Source: Methylophilaceae bacterium
GTDB lineage: Bacteria > Pseudomonadota > Gammaproteobacteria > Burkholderiales > Methylophilaceae
DNA length: 64,000 nucleotides
Direction of reading: 5' to 3'
Assembly: GCA_905339275.1 (NCBI GenBank)
Contig: CAJPFK010000001.1
Span: 186,001 to 250,000 of the forward strand
Below are positions 34,564 to 46,370 of the stretch, piece by piece; position 1 is the first letter of the stretch, and each line of letters starts with the position of its first letter. The notes under the pieces are model-generated. The model saw only the letters and a program-made list of their open reading frames with translations, was not told the DNA's origin and did no database searches. A program made the position numbers and the translations under genes.

Positions 34564-36848
34564 CTTGCAGCCGCTACCTCTTCCTTGGCTGGCTTTGCCG
34601 GTTCGCCGAATGTCAGCTTGATTTCTTCTGCATCGTCGATATCGACGCCGACCAGGCCGCCGTTGACCAGGCGGCCGAACAACAGCTCATCTGCCAGCGC
34701 GCGGCGTATGGTGTCCTGAATCAGGCGTGCCATCGGACGCGCACCCATCAGCGGATCAAAGCCCTTCTTGCCCAGGTAGGCTTTCAGTGCATCGCTGAAC
34801 GTTACTTCAACCTTTTTCTCGTGCAGTTGATCTTCCAGTTGCATCAGGAACTTGTCGACCACGCGCATGATGACCTCGTGCGACAACGGCGTAAACGAGA
34901 CGATGGCATCCAGGCGGTTGCGGAACTCCGGGCTGAACAGGCGCTTGATGTCGCCTATCTCGTCACCCACGCTACTGCCCTGGGTAAAGCCGATGCTGGT
35001 CTTGGAGATGGACTCGGCCCCCGCATTCGTGGTCATGATGATGGTGACGTTGCGGAAATCCGCCTTGCGGCCGTTGTTGTCCGTCAATGTGCCGTGATCC
35101 ATGACTTGCAGCAGGATATTGAAAATGTCCGGGTGCGCTTTCTCGATCTCATCCAGCAACAGCACGCAATAAGGCTGTTTGCTGATGGCTTCGGTCAGCA
35201 GGCCGCCCTGGTCGAAACCGACATAACCGGGAGGCGCGCCGATCAGGCGTGATACCGCATGACGCTCCATGTATTCGGACATGTCGAAGCGAATCAGTTC
35301 GATGCCGAGGGTATAGGCCAACTGGCGGGCCACTTCGGTCTTGCCCACACCGGTCGGACCGGAGAAGAGGAAAGAACCGATCGGTTTTTGTGAGCTGCCC
35401 AGGCCGCTGCGCGCCATCTTGATGGCAGAAGCCAATGCTTCAATTGCCTTGTCCTGGCCGAATACCACGGCTTTCAGGTCGCGTTCCAGGGTCTTCAGTG
35501 CCGTGCGGTCATCGCTGCTGATGTTCTTCGGCGGAATCCGCGCGATCTTGGCAATGATGTCCTCGATTTCCTTGTTGCCGATCACCTTTTTCTGCCTGGA
35601 TTTCGGCAGGATGCGCTGTGCAGCGCCGGCTTCATCGATGACGTCGATCGCCTTGTCAGGCAGGTGGCGGTCATTGATGTACTTGGCAGAGAGTTCGGCA
35701 GCCGTCGATAGCGCGCCAGCGGTGTATTTCACCTTGTGGTGATCTTCAAAGCGCGACTTCAGGCCCTTCAGTATTTCCACTGTCTCGATCACGCTGGGCT
35801 CGGTGACATCCACCTTCTGGAAACGGCGTGAAAGCGCATGGTCTTTTTCGAAGATGCCGCGATATTCCTGGTAGGTCGTCGCGCCTATGCATTTCAGCGT
35901 ACCGTTCGAGAGCGCCGGCTTGAGCAGGTTCGAAGCATCCAGCGTGCCGCCGCTGGCTGAGCCGGCGCCGATCAGCGTATGGATTTCATCAATGAACAGA
36001 ATGGCGTTCGGCTGTTCGGAAAGTTTCTTCATCACGGCCTTGAGCCTTTGCTCAAAGTCGCCTCTATACTTGGTGCCAGCCAGCAGGGCGCCCATATCCA
36101 GCGAGTAGATCACGGAATTTTCCAGTACCTCCGGCACGTTGCCCTCGACGATGCGGCGCGCCAATCCCTCGGCAATGGCGGTTTTGCCGACACCGGCTTC
36201 ACCTACCAGTAACGGGTTGTTCTTGCGGCGGCGGCAAAGGGTCTGGATGACACGCTCGATCTCAAGGGCGCGGCCGATCAATGGATCGATCTTGCCTGCA
36301 GCCACCTGGGTGTTCAGGTTGAGTGTGTAGCTTTCCAGTGCGCCGGAAGGCGAGGCCTCCGGTTCAACCTCCTGCTCTGTTTCGGTGCGTTTTGTATTGC
36401 CATCGGTTACCTTGGCAACGCCATGCGAGATGTAGTTGACGACATCCAGGCGTGTAACGCCCTGCTGGTGCAGGAAAAACACGGCATGCGAGTCTTTTTC
36501 GCCGTAGATGGCAACCAGCACATTGGCGCCGGTGACTTCTTTCTTGCCTGACGATTGCACGTGCAGGATGGCGCGTTGAATGACGCGCTGGAAGCCGAGC
36601 GTAGGCTGTGTGTCGACTTCCTCTGTGCCATCGACGACCGGCGTATGTTCTTCGATGTAATTGTTGAGTTCGCTACGAAGATTGTCGAGATTGGCACCAC
36701 AAGAGCGCAATACTTCCGCAGCTGTCGGATTGTCGATCATCGCCAGCAGCAGGTGTTCCACCGTAATGAGCTCGTGACGCTTCTGGCGAGCGTCCATAAA
36801 GGCCATGTGGAGGGATACTTCCAGTTCTTGCGCTATCATCTTGGGCAC
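34560..36848 (-). CDS. clpA: ATP-dependent Clp protease ATP-binding subunit ClpA
   Basis: The 762-aa AAA+ unfoldase has an N-terminal Clp_N repeat domain (1-145) and two ATPase modules with Walker A motifs GEAGVGKT (about 220) and GPTGVGKT (about 500) and Walker [20 protein letters not shown] loop (about 620) corresponds to the ClpP-docking IGL/F loop. The Ala/Lys-rich tail is typical. ClpA feeds substrates to ClpP. The gene follows clpS with a 163-bp spacer. Confidence 0.96.
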   Translation of the reverse strand: MPKMIAQELEVSLHMAFMDARQKRHELITVEHLLLAMIDNPTAAEVLRSCGANLDNLRSELNNYIEEHTPVVDGTEEVDTQPTLGFQRVIQRAILHVQSSGKKEVTGANVLVAIYGEKDSHAVFFLHQQGVTRLDVVNYISHGVAKVTDGNTKRTETEQEVEPEASPSGALESYTLNLNTQVAAGKIDPLIGRALEIERVIQTLCRRRKNNPLLVGEAGVGKTAIAEGLARRIVEGNVPEVLENSVIYSLDMGALLAGTKYRGDFEQRLKAVMKKLSEQPNAILFIDEIHTLIGAGSASGGTLDASNLLKPALSNGTLKCIGATTYQEYRGIFEKDHALSRRFQKVDVTEPSVIETVEILKGLKSRFEDHHKVKYTAGALSTAAELSAKYINDRHLPDKAIDVIDEAGAAQRILPKSRQKKVIGNKEIEDIIAKIARIPPKNISSDDRTALKTLERDLKAVVFGQDKAIEALASAIKMARSGLGSSQKPIGSFLFSGPTGVGKTEVARQLAYTLGIELIRFDMSEYMERHAVSRLIGAPPGYVGFDQGGLLTEAISKQPYCVLLLDEIEKAHPDIFNILLQVMDHGTLTDNNGRKADFRNVTIIMTTNAGAESISKTSIGFTQGSSVGDEIGDIKRLFSPEFRNRLDAIVSFTPLSHEVIMRVVDKFLMQLEDQLHEKKVEVTFSDALKAYLGKKGFDPLMGARPMARLIQDTIRRALADELLFGRLVNGGLVGVDIDDAEEIKLTFGEPAKPAKEEVAAAS

Positions 36849-37011
36849 CTTGAAATTTCAATTCACAAGTCATACTTCAACTATGATTCAACCAACTATT
36901 CAACAACCTGATACTACAATTCATCCAGCCTGAAAATTAACTAGCATATTTAATGCCTATAACGTCATATGGCAGGAAATCATTAAGATCATTATCCAAT
37001 CCGCATGATTC

Positions 37012-37323
37012 TCATGCGATTTCCATCACGCATTGCAGCGGGTGCTGGTGCTGCTGCGCATAATTCATTACCTGGTTCATCTTGGTTTCGGCAATCCCGT
37101 GCGGATAAACACCGCATACCCCGGCACCCTCGGTATGTACTTTGAGCATAATCTGCGTTGCTTGTTCACGGGTTTTGCCAAAAAAACGCTGTATTACCTC
37201 GACAACAAATTCCATCGGCGTGTAATCGTCATTCAGCAGAATGACTTTATACATCGATGGCGGCTTCGGCTTTGCCGTTCTTGTTTCTGATATTACGCTG
37301 TCCTGATGCTTGGTGTTAGCCAT
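37012..37323 (-). CDS. clpS: ClpA adaptor ClpS
   Basis: The 103-aa adaptor delivers N-end-rule substrates to ClpAP. The N-degron pocket residues lie in [24 protein letters not shown], spanning about 26-49, and the domain continues with the His-containing [20 protein letters not shown]. It has the usual disordered N-terminus and lies upstream of clpA on the same strand. Confidence 0.96.
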   Translation of the reverse strand: MANTKHQDSVISETRTAKPKPPSMYKVILLNDDYTPMEFVVEVIQRFFGKTREQATQIMLKVHTEGAGVCGVYPHGIAETKMNQVMNYAQQHQHPLQCVMEIA

Positions 37324-37385
37324 ATGTTGACTCTATTTTGAGCTTAATCAAGAATTTTTCAAGCCTGAAATAAGTAGGGTTATAG

Positions 37386-37517
37386 GGCCTGTTTACAATA
37401 AGTCCGTAAATGCGGCGAATGGCCATTTGGAATGAATGCAACGCAGGGCACAAACCCTGCCGTTTGATGATTCCCGGCAAAATCGTAACGTATCCCGGTG
37501 TTTGCTGTAAACAGGCC
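37386..37517. repeat. 132-bp element with 12-bp terminal inverted repeats
   Basis: GGCCTGTTTACA (37386-37397) and TGTAAACAGGCC (37506-37517) are exact inverted copies enclosing 108 bp without a gene. A small hairpin GCAGGG/CCCTGC (37444-37459) lies inside. The element fills the gap between clpS and the CorC-type gene. It could be a miniature transposable element or a pair of regulatory sites; no target-site duplication is obvious. Confidence 0.4.
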
Positions 37518-37554
37518 AGTCCGGCCTCAGTTGGCTGATCAATCCGGCGTGGGG

Positions 37555-38814
37555 TCAGGGGTAGATCCGGACGCTTTTGACGATCCTGTCCTGGGTCTGG
37601 AGGATTTCCAGCCGATGCGTACCGATCTTGAAGCTGGTGTTCGATTCGGGAATGTCTTCAAAATGCTCCAGCACCAGGCCGTTCAGCGTACGCGGGCCGT
37701 CCAGCGGGAGGCTGAGCCCCAGTTTCTTGTTGAGGTCGCGCAAATGGCTGCTGCCGTCGACAATCCAGCTACCGTCGTCTTCCTGGTAATAAGTACTCAT
37801 GCGCAAGGGAGATTGCGTGGTGAAATCGCCAATCACTTCCTCCAGGATGTCTTCGAGGCTGATCAGTCCTTTCAGCTCACCGTATTCATCGACAACCAGC
37901 GCGACGCGCTGCTTTTTTTCCTGGAATTGCTGCATCTGGGTGTAGAGCGGCGTCCCAGAGGGAATGAAATAGGGTTCGCTGATAATTTCCTGCAAAGCCT
38001 CCATGTCCAGTTCGCCGTCACGCAACTGGTTCATGGCCTTGCGTATATGCAGGATGCCGATAATTTCTTCGCTCGGCCCCTGCCGGACGGGCAGCCTGGT
38101 GTGGTGGCTGGTGGCAAGCTGTTGCAGGATGGTTTCCAGCGGAGCATCGAAATTGATGGATTCGATCTGCGTGTGGGCTGTCATCACATCATCGACCGTT
38201 GTTTTTTCCAGATCGAAAAGATTGAGCAGAATGGCACGGTGCTTTTTCGGGATATAGCTGCCGGCATCGAGCACGATGCTGCGCAACTCCTCCATCGAGA
38301 TCGCATGCGTGGCTTCGGAAAAATTTACCCTGATGCCAAGAATGCGCAACAACCCTTGCACGAAGAGGTTGATGAACCAGACCGCCGGCGTGGTGATCCT
38401 GAGCAGCGGGTAGAGAATATAGCTGCAGAACAGCGCCAGCTTCTCCGGGTGAGCCGCAGCAATGACTTTTGGCGAGATTTCGCTGAAAACCAGAATGGCA
38501 AAGGTCACTATAAGCGTTGCAAACATCAGCACGAATTCACCCTCGCCGAATAAGTTGATGCTGATGACGGTGACCAGGGTGGCTGAGGCGGCATTTGCCA
38601 GGTTGTTGCCGAGCAGTATCATGCCCAATAGCTTATCGGTCTTGTTGAGCAGGGAAACGGCGAGGCGCGCGCCACGGTGCCCGTCTTTTGCCAGATGGCG
38701 CAATCGGTAGCGGTTTACCGACATCAGGCTGGTTTCTGAGATGGAGAAAAACGCGGAAATCAATAGCAGCATGGCGAGAGCGCCAAGCTGCACCGATAAG
38801 GGAATCTGGTCCAA
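37555..38814 (-). CDS. HlyC/CorC-family membrane protein (DUF21-CBS-CorC_HlyC)
   Basis: The 419-aa protein has an N-terminal CNNM/DUF21 membrane domain with about four helices (1-190), paired CBS domains (about 200-330, with VDDVMTAHTQIESIN and DEYGELKGLISLEDILEEVIGD) and a C-terminal CorC_HlyC domain (to 419). Members are implicated in Mg2+/Co2+ efflux or magnesium homeostasis. The apparent start is TTG with no nearby ATG, so the N-terminus is slightly uncertain. Confidence 0.9.
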   Translation of the reverse strand: MDQIPLSVQLGALAMLLLISAFFSISETSLMSVNRYRLRHLAKDGHRGARLAVSLLNKTDKLLGMILLGNNLANAASATLVTVISINLFGEGEFVLMFATLIVTFAILVFSEISPKVIAAAHPEKLALFCSYILYPLLRITTPAVWFINLFVQGLLRILGIRVNFSEATHAISMEELRSIVLDAGSYIPKKHRAILLNLFDLEKTTVDDVMTAHTQIESINFDAPLETILQQLATSHHTRLPVRQGPSEEIIGILHIRKAMNQLRDGELDMEALQEIISEPYFIPSGTPLYTQMQQFQEKKQRVALVVDEYGELKGLISLEDILEEVIGDFTTQSPLRMSTYYQEDDGSWIVDGSSHLRDLNKKLGLSLPLDGPRTLNGLVLEHFEDIPESNTSFKIGTHRLEILQTQDRIVKSVRIYP

Positions 38815-38888
38815 TGGGGTGTGGTTCGGTTAAGTGACGCTGCCAGTTTCAGGCCGAACGCGCCTGTTTGTCAAGGTGACGCCGGTTT

Positions 38889-39821
38889 TTAAGGCAGGCT
38901 TTCCTCGACCTGTTTCTTTTCCGAAGCGACAAAGGTCTCGCGCGACACGCCCAGGAACAGGACGATAGGGCTGGCAACGAGTACGGACGAATAGATACCG
39001 AACAGGATGCCGATGGTCAGGGCCAGTGCGAAATTGTGCAGCACTTCGCCGCCGAATATCAGCATGGATACCACCATCAGTTCCGTGGAAAAGTGGGTGA
39101 TGATCGTGCGCGACATGGTGCGGGTAATCGCGTTGTCGATGACGTCTCTGGGCGCGGCTTTGCGCATTTTGCGGAAGTTCTCGCGGATACGGTCGAATAC
39201 CACGACCGATTCATTGACCGAATAACCCAGCACCGCCAGCACCGCGGCAAGCACCGTCAAGTTGAATTCCCATTGGAAGAAGGCGAAGAATCCGAGGATG
39301 ATGACGACGTCATGCGAGTTGGCGATGATGGCTGCAAGAGCAAACTGCCATTCAAAGCGGAAATACAGATAGACCATGATGCCGATACTGACCAGCAATA
39401 AGGCCAGTGCGCCGTTTTCATAGAGCTCCTGGCCAACCTGCGGGCCGACGAATTCGACACGGCTCATCACCACCGAGCTGTCTGCTGCCTTCAGGGCAGC
39501 CATCACCTGTTCGGAAAGTTGTGCGGTGGTCACGCCTTCCTTCACGGGGAGGCGGATCAGCACATCGCGGCTGGTGCCGAAGTTCTGCACGGTGACATCG
39601 CTCAGCCCCACACTTTGCACCGCGCTGCGGATTTCACCGATATTCGCGGCTTGCGGGTAGTTGACTTCCATCATGGTGCCACCCGTGAAATCCACCCCCA
39701 GATGCAACCCGCGCACTGCCAGGAAATACACCGCGAGAATGAAGGTGATCAGGGAGATGGCCGTCGTCAAACGACCATAGCTCATGAAGGGAATATCTTT
39801 TTTTATCTTGAAAAATTCCAT
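38889..39821 (-). CDS. secF: protein translocase subunit SecF
   Basis: The 310-aa inner-membrane protein has six helices and a first periplasmic domain. It shows the SecF signatures FTGGTMMEVNY near 45 and VLGYSVNESVVVFDRIRENFRK near 195. With SecD it uses the proton gradient to help export through SecYEG. It is the last gene of yajC-secD-secF, 46 bp after secD. Confidence 0.96.
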   Translation of the reverse strand: MEFFKIKKDIPFMSYGRLTTAISLITFILAVYFLAVRGLHLGVDFTGGTMMEVNYPQAANIGEIRSAVQSVGLSDVTVQNFGTSRDVLIRLPVKEGVTTAQLSEQVMAALKAADSSVVMSRVEFVGPQVGQELYENGALALLLVSIGIMVYLYFRFEWQFALAAIIANSHDVVIILGFFAFFQWEFNLTVLAAVLAVLGYSVNESVVVFDRIRENFRKMRKAAPRDVIDNAITRTMSRTIITHFSTELMVVSMLIFGGEVLHNFALALTIGILFGIYSSVLVASPIVLFLGVSRETFVASEKKQVEESLP

Positions 39822-39867
39822 AATCTTTTACTTTTTAAGTGTCCGTATGCATTCTTTGCGGGAAGGA

Positions 39868-41697
39868 TCAGCCGATCGAGAGCTTTGTGACCTTGCGGCG
39901 ATAGCCATGGATTGCATTCACAATGGCACGCGAGACGACCACGGCGCTGAACATCGAAGTCAGAATGCCAAGCACGTGTACGACTGCAAACCCCTTGACA
40001 GGCCCGGAGCCGAACATGAAGAGCGCCAGGCCGGCGATCATGGTGGTGACATTGGAGTCAAGAATCGTGTTCCAGGCACGATCGTAGCCTGCATGAATGG
40101 CGGCTTGCGGGCTCATGCCGCCGCGCAGTTCTTCGCGGATACGTTCGTTGACCAGCACGTTGGCATCAATCGCCATCCCCAGTGTCAGCGCAATCGCAGC
40201 CAGCCCCGGTAGCGTGAGGGTGGCCTGCAGCATGGAAAGCAGGGCGAGCAGCAGTACGAGGTTGATGCCCAGGGCGATGACGGAAACCGTACCGAACAGC
40301 ACGTAGTAGACGATCATGAAGATTGCAATAGCGGCAAACCCCCATAATGTGGAGTGCATGCCGCGCTTGATGTTTTCCTCACCCATGCTGGGGCCGACCG
40401 TGCGTTCCTCGATGATGTCCATCGGCGCAGCCAGCGCGCCTGCGCGCAGTAACAGCGCAACATCGGTTGCCTCCTTGATATTGGACATGCCGGATATCTG
40501 TACGCGGCCGCCACCGATTTCTTCACGAATCACGGGGGCGGTGATGACTTCAGCTTCACCTTTCTCGATCAGCAGGATCGCCATGCGCTTACCGACGTTT
40601 TCACGGGTGGCCTGCTTGAAAATCCCGGCACCGCGGCCATCCAGAGTGACGTGGACGACCGATTCGCCGGTTTGCTGGTCCAGGCCGGGGCCGGCGTCCG
40701 TGATGTAGTCACCAGTCAGGATGACGCTTTTCTTGACCAGTAGGGGCTGGCCGTTTCTGTCGACAAAAAACTCGTCGCCGAACGGCACCTGGCCTTTGGC
40801 TGCACTGTCCAATGTCACGGCATCGCTTTTCTCTTCATCCACCATGCGGATTTCCAGGGTGGCGGTACGGCCAAGGATTTCCTTCGCCTTGGCAGTGTCC
40901 TGTACGCCTGGGAGCTGCACCACGACACGGTTGGCGCCTTGTTGCTGGATGATGGGTTCCGCTACCCCCAGTTCGTTGATGCGGTTGTGCAAGGTCTGGA
41001 TGTTCTGCTTGATGGCAAAATCCTGAATGCGTTTTTGTGCGGGCGTGCTGAGCGTCGCAATCAGCACAGACTCATTGCCATTGCTGCTCTGTTTCAAGGC
41101 CAGGTCCGGATAGTCGCGCTTGATGATTCTTTCGGCCTTGTCGAGTTCGGCTGTCTGGCTGAAGCGGATGTGCACAGCCTGGCCTTGGCGGGTAATGCCC
41201 TGATGGCTGATTTTTTCCTTGCGGAAAGTACTGCGGAAATCGCCGACATAACGCTCGGCAGCCTGATCCATGGCGGCTTTCATGTCGACTTCGAGCAGAA
41301 AGTGCACGCCGCCGCGCAAATCCAGACCGAGGTACATCGGCAAGGCGCCAATGCTTGTCAGCCAGCGGGGGGATTGCGACAGCAGATTGAGCGCGACTAC
41401 ATATTCGTCACCGAGCAGGTTCTGTAACGTGTCCTTGGCCTTGATTTGCGTATCGGGGTTTGCAAAACGCAGCTTGATGCTGTTTGCGTCAATGAGGACT
41501 GCATCATAGGGAACGCCTTCCTGTTTCAACCCTTCTTCAACGCGCGCCAGCAGTTCGGAGTCAATTTTCAGATTGATTTTTGACGTCGTAATCTGCACAG
41601 CGGGCGATTCGCCGAATAAATTGGGCAATGAGTAGATGACTGCCAGCACAAGTACGACGACGACCAGCAGGTTTTTCCACAACGGGTAACGATTCAT
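39868..41697 (-). CDS. secD: protein translocase subunit SecD
   Basis: The 609-aa protein has an N-terminal helix, a large periplasmic P1 domain, and six helices. Conserved blocks include GLDLRGGVHFLLEVD (near 125), GRGAGIFKQATRENVGKRMAI and the transmembrane IALTLGMAIDANVLVNERIREELRGG. It is the SecF partner. The yajC gene lies 82 bp upstream. Confidence 0.97.
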   Translation of the reverse strand: MNRYPLWKNLLVVVVLVLAVIYSLPNLFGESPAVQITTSKINLKIDSELLARVEEGLKQEGVPYDAVLIDANSIKLRFANPDTQIKAKDTLQNLLGDEYVVALNLLSQSPRWLTSIGALPMYLGLDLRGGVHFLLEVDMKAAMDQAAERYVGDFRSTFRKEKISHQGITRQGQAVHIRFSQTAELDKAERIIKRDYPDLALKQSSNGNESVLIATLSTPAQKRIQDFAIKQNIQTLHNRINELGVAEPIIQQQGANRVVVQLPGVQDTAKAKEILGRTATLEIRMVDEEKSDAVTLDSAAKGQVPFGDEFFVDRNGQPLLVKKSVILTGDYITDAGPGLDQQTGESVVHVTLDGRGAGIFKQATRENVGKRMAILLIEKGEAEVITAPVIREEIGGGRVQISGMSNIKEATDVALLLRAGALAAPMDIIEERTVGPSMGEENIKRGMHSTLWGFAAIAIFMIVYYVLFGTVSVIALGINLVLLLALLSMLQATLTLPGLAAIALTLGMAIDANVLVNERIREELRGGMSPQAAIHAGYDRAWNTILDSNVTTMIAGLALFMFGSGPVKGFAVVHVLGILTSMFSAVVVSRAIVNAIHGYRRKVTKLSIG

Positions 41698-41779
41698 GAT
41701 GCGACTCGCATAGATTCTATCGGTGAACTCGGGATAAGTTGTTACCGGTTAATTAAGGATGTTTCAACGGAACGAATGG

Positions 41780-42103
41780 TTAAAGCGACTTGATCGTGCC
41801 CTTGGGCAGCAGGGTTTGCACGGCTTGCTTTTGTACATGGATATTGATTTCCGGAGCAATCTCAACATCGATAAAGGCATCGCTCACCTTTGTAATTTTG
41901 CCGACGATGCCGCCGGCGACAGCGACTTCATCGCCTTTTTGCAACGCGGCGACCATTGCGCGGTGTTCTTTGGCCTGTTTCATTTGCGGGCGAATCAGCA
42001 TGAACCAGAACAGCACGAAGATCACGATGAGGGGAAGGAAGCTGGTCCAGTCCGGTGAGGCGGCAGCTGCGGAGGCATTGGCATAAGCGGTACTAATCAA
42101 CAC
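41780..42103 (-). CDS. yajC: preprotein translocase accessory subunit YajC
   Basis: The 107-aa protein has one membrane helix (about 22-40, LPLIVIFVLFWFMLIRPQ) followed by the typical KEHRAMVAALQKGDEVAVAGGIVGKI domain. The start codon is GTG. First gene of the yajC-secD-secF cluster; tgt lies 221 bp upstream on the same strand. Confidence 0.95.
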   Translation of the reverse strand: MLISTAYANASAAAASPDWTSFLPLIVIFVLFWFMLIRPQMKQAKEHRAMVAALQKGDEVAVAGGIVGKITKVSDAFIDVEIAPEINIHVQKQAVQTLLPKGTIKSL

Positions 42104-42323
42104 GATAATAAACCTTTCTTGAAAATGCTGAACACTACCCCGGATACCTCATAACGACATGCGCCTTCGCTGGCCTTTTGACTGGCATGCAAGATTTTAT
42201 CCGGCCGACCGTAATGCATCACGACGGCGCTTCCTTGCACAACTTTCCTGTCAGTCAGAACCTTGCGCGATCACCGCACGCTTTATGTAACATCCGGGCT
42301 TTAAAGAAAACAATCGCAAAATT

Positions 42324-43539
<1,216 letters not shown>

Positions 43540-43561
43540 GTCATGGCGGATTCAGGGCAGC

Positions 43562-46159
43562 TTAAGCCGCTTCCTCGGTGAGCCTCAGCACATTGATTTT
43601 CTGCCACAGGATATCGGCCGAGAGTATGGTCAGCATGTCGCTCTGGTTGTTGCCCGATGGCACGCGGGTGATGCCCACTGCCGGGCTATTGCTTTTGCTG
43701 AGGAAGATCTCGGAGAGGGATTTGATTTTCTCCGGTTCGATCGACGGTATTTCTCCCAGGGCGCTTACCAGAATACCGAATTGCGGAGAATTGGCTGTCG
43801 ACTGGATGATGATGATCTGCCGGCTCTCGGGCGGGGAGTTGATTTCGGTTTTAAGCATCTCGGCCATGTTCATGATTGGGATGACATTGCCCTGATGTTG
43901 CAGAACACCCTGCAGGATGGGCGGTGTGTCGGGAATCGGCCTGATGTTCAATGGTTCTATGGCCTGCACTACCTGCGAAGCGGGTATGCCGAACCAGTCT
44001 TGCCCGATATAGAAAGTCGCATATTCACTGGCCTCCCTGCTGCCGCTGCCGGCCGAGCTGGGCCTGAACTGATTGTGCTGGAAGGCCTTGTCGGCTTCAA
44101 TCAATGCATCGATTTCCCTGGCATTGCCGAGAGGAATGAAAATCAAGGCCGTGATCTGGTTTTTATAAGCGTCATTCTCGCCTTTGTATTCGCGGTAACC
44201 GGCCGAGGCGCATGCGCCAACGGCATAGTAACGGCCGTCATAAATCGCAATGTCGAAAGAATCCTCCCCGGCCGCCAGTTTGCAGAGATTGGGGTGTACC
44301 GCGAATTCGCCGCCTACTTCAAACGCTTTCAGCGTGGAGGAGATGATTTTCATATCGCCGTCTATATAAAGCGTGAAACTGCCCTTGATGGGATGCCCGT
44401 CGGCATCTCTGGGCAGCGAATCCTGCAGCATGGCGGCAAACTGCGGCTGGCTGTCGAATACGATGCCTATGCCGCCGACGATGCCCGTGTTGTCTTCGGC
44501 ACGAATCGCAGCGGCATAAACATAAGTAGGCTTGTTCTTGTAGAGCGGCGTCGGTTCGAATTTTGAGACCACATACTCTTGGGTGGTGCGAATGCCCCTC
44601 ACCTGGCTTGCCCAGTCGCTTTCGATGACCGTGCCGACGCAATCCCTGTAGCTGGGGTTGGAAACGGCAAGCACTTTACCCTGCCGATCGAAAATGACCA
44701 GGTTGTCGTATACGGTATAGAGGCCGTTGATGTAGCCCAGTATTTTTTCCAGGGTATGAACTTCAGCAGCACTTCTTTGCGATTTCGACAGTATTTTCCT
44801 GAAAGACGAGGTCAGTGCCCACCAGCGGCAGTCGTTGGCGCGCTCGTAGAGGTTCCGGTCCATGATGTCCACTGCCAGGAAGGCGAAAAACCTGGAATTT
44901 TCCAGCATGATGGAAACCACGGTCTGGTAGAGGTCCGAAACGGTTTTTTCGATGACGTTCTGGGTTTTGAAGCCGGTATTGCTGATTTCCCACAGCAGAA
45001 CCTTGGAAAAGCTGTTTTGCTGCGAGCCGGTGTTCCGGGTCTGCCAGATATTGCCATTCCATACGGACTGGTTCAGTTTGCTCTGGATCATTGCCGCCTT
45101 TTTGGGGATGGTGAGCAAATTCTGCGAAAACAGCAGCGGGCTGCGCATGACTTTGGACAGCATGCCGGGATTAATGCCGTCGATAAGATCTGCGATACAC
45201 TCGCCAAAGGCATGTTCCAGGGGAATCATGGCGTGGCCCATCCAGCCCGGCCCCATGTATCCTTGGTAACCTTTGGTGCGTTTGGTCACGGTCAGGTACT
45301 CGCGACCGGCAAAACGGGTCATCTTCCAGTCTTCATCGTCTGCGGTGATCTCCAGTTTTGCGCCGAGCGGAACCTGGTATTGATCGCTGGTTGCAATGAC
45401 TCCGCCATCCTTGTCCAGCATGATGCCGATGGCCCAGTCGTTCCCGGTGATCAGGTCATTGAAGACGCCCTCCATTTCATTCTCGAAGCGAAAGCAGAGG
45501 CAGAGTACCCCGAGCGCGTTTTCATGATCGGGTGAAGTCACCCTGTAAGCATAGACCAGGCTTTTATCCTGATTCGGCAGCAAATCGGTTTTTCGATAAA
45601 TTTCCACGTAGGCTTGCTGGGTGCTGAGTGCATCGCCTATCAATTCATCGGTTGAATGCATGACAGGGTTGTGTTCGTCGAGTTGGACCAGCACGCGCCC
45701 CTGAGGGTCCAGCAGGATGATATTGGAATAAACCGAATATTTTTTTACGTACTCGCGAAAACGCATCCTGAGATCGTTGATGTCGGTATGGGAAGACTCG
45801 CCTTTGATCTCCTTTGCCAGGAACAGGCGTATATCGTCGTCGGTTGCCAGGAATCCGATGTCGGCCGTTCTTTCGAAAAGATTGCGGATGACGATGTCGA
45901 CAATGACCTGCGCCTTTGCAGTCAAGCCGGTCACGGTTTTGTTCAGAGTCTCTTTTGACAGGTTGGTCAACACGTCATTGGTTACCTGGCTGAATGCCGT
46001 CCGGGTTTCGGTCATATCGGTGCCGGTGCCCGATAGTTGTGCAAGCAGGGAAAGGTTGTCCCAGACGGATTGCAATTGATAAATCGACTCACGGTAACGG
46101 TTAAGCCCTGACATATGCTTATCCATGCGGTCTTGGGCATTGTTATTATTGGTTGACAT
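43562..46159 (-). CDS. CheW-domain protein with two Cache-like sensor modules
   Basis: The 865-aa protein ends in a CheW domain (about 705-860, YIGQDWFGIPASQVVQAIEPL and QHQGNVIPIMNMAEML). The preceding part consists of two related helical-plus-Cache-like modules. RNLFERTADIGFLATDDDI (about 110) and RNLYERANDCRWWALTSS (about 460) mark equivalent positions, each followed by ILLDPQGRVLVQL / VIFDRQGKVLAVS strands. No membrane helix is apparent, so the sensors seem cytoplasmic. It may couple a soluble signal directly to a CheA complex. ATG 46159 was chosen over a longer frame lacking family character; no other chemotaxis gene lies in the window. Confidence 0.8.
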   Translation of the reverse strand: MSTNNNNAQDRMDKHMSGLNRYRESIYQLQSVWDNLSLLAQLSGTGTDMTETRTAFSQVTNDVLTNLSKETLNKTVTGLTAKAQVIVDIVIRNLFERTADIGFLATDDDIRLFLAKEIKGESSHTDINDLRMRFREYVKKYSVYSNIILLDPQGRVLVQLDEHNPVMHSTDELIGDALSTQQAYVEIYRKTDLLPNQDKSLVYAYRVTSPDHENALGVLCLCFRFENEMEGVFNDLITGNDWAIGIMLDKDGGVIATSDQYQVPLGAKLEITADDEDWKMTRFAGREYLTVTKRTKGYQGYMGPGWMGHAMIPLEHAFGECIADLIDGINPGMLSKVMRSPLLFSQNLLTIPKKAAMIQSKLNQSVWNGNIWQTRNTGSQQNSFSKVLLWEISNTGFKTQNVIEKTVSDLYQTVVSIMLENSRFFAFLAVDIMDRNLYERANDCRWWALTSSFRKILSKSQRSAAEVHTLEKILGYINGLYTVYDNLVIFDRQGKVLAVSNPSYRDCVGTVIESDWASQVRGIRTTQEYVVSKFEPTPLYKNKPTYVYAAAIRAEDNTGIVGGIGIVFDSQPQFAAMLQDSLPRDADGHPIKGSFTLYIDGDMKIISSTLKAFEVGGEFAVHPNLCKLAAGEDSFDIAIYDGRYYAVGACASAGYREYKGENDAYKNQITALIFIPLGNAREIDALIEADKAFQHNQFRPSSAGSGSREASEYATFYIGQDWFGIPASQVVQAIEPLNIRPIPDTPPILQGVLQHQGNVIPIMNMAEMLKTEINSPPESRQIIIIQSTANSPQFGILVSALGEIPSIEPEKIKSLSEIFLSKSNSPAVGITRVPSGNNQSDMLTILSADILWQKINVLRLTEEAA

Positions 46160-46370
46160 GGTGGTAGGCCTCGCAAGCAAATTAAAATGGTCAGGCCAGG
46201 CTACGCAACAATCATGCCGGGGCGCGGAGCGGAGCGAAGACTTCGCCTCAACCGGGGAAACCTTGAGGCCCTGTCTCGAATACCTGCGATATGCGCCTGA
46301 GAGTGGATTGCCCAATAGTGGATTCGTCCGTCTTTGCTATACTATTGCCACTCATTCAGGAATCATTTCA

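Noticed and set aside
37498..38553. 351-codon plus-strand open frame
   Set aside because: Antisense to the CorC-type gene with its DUF21 and CBS domains; no independent evidence.
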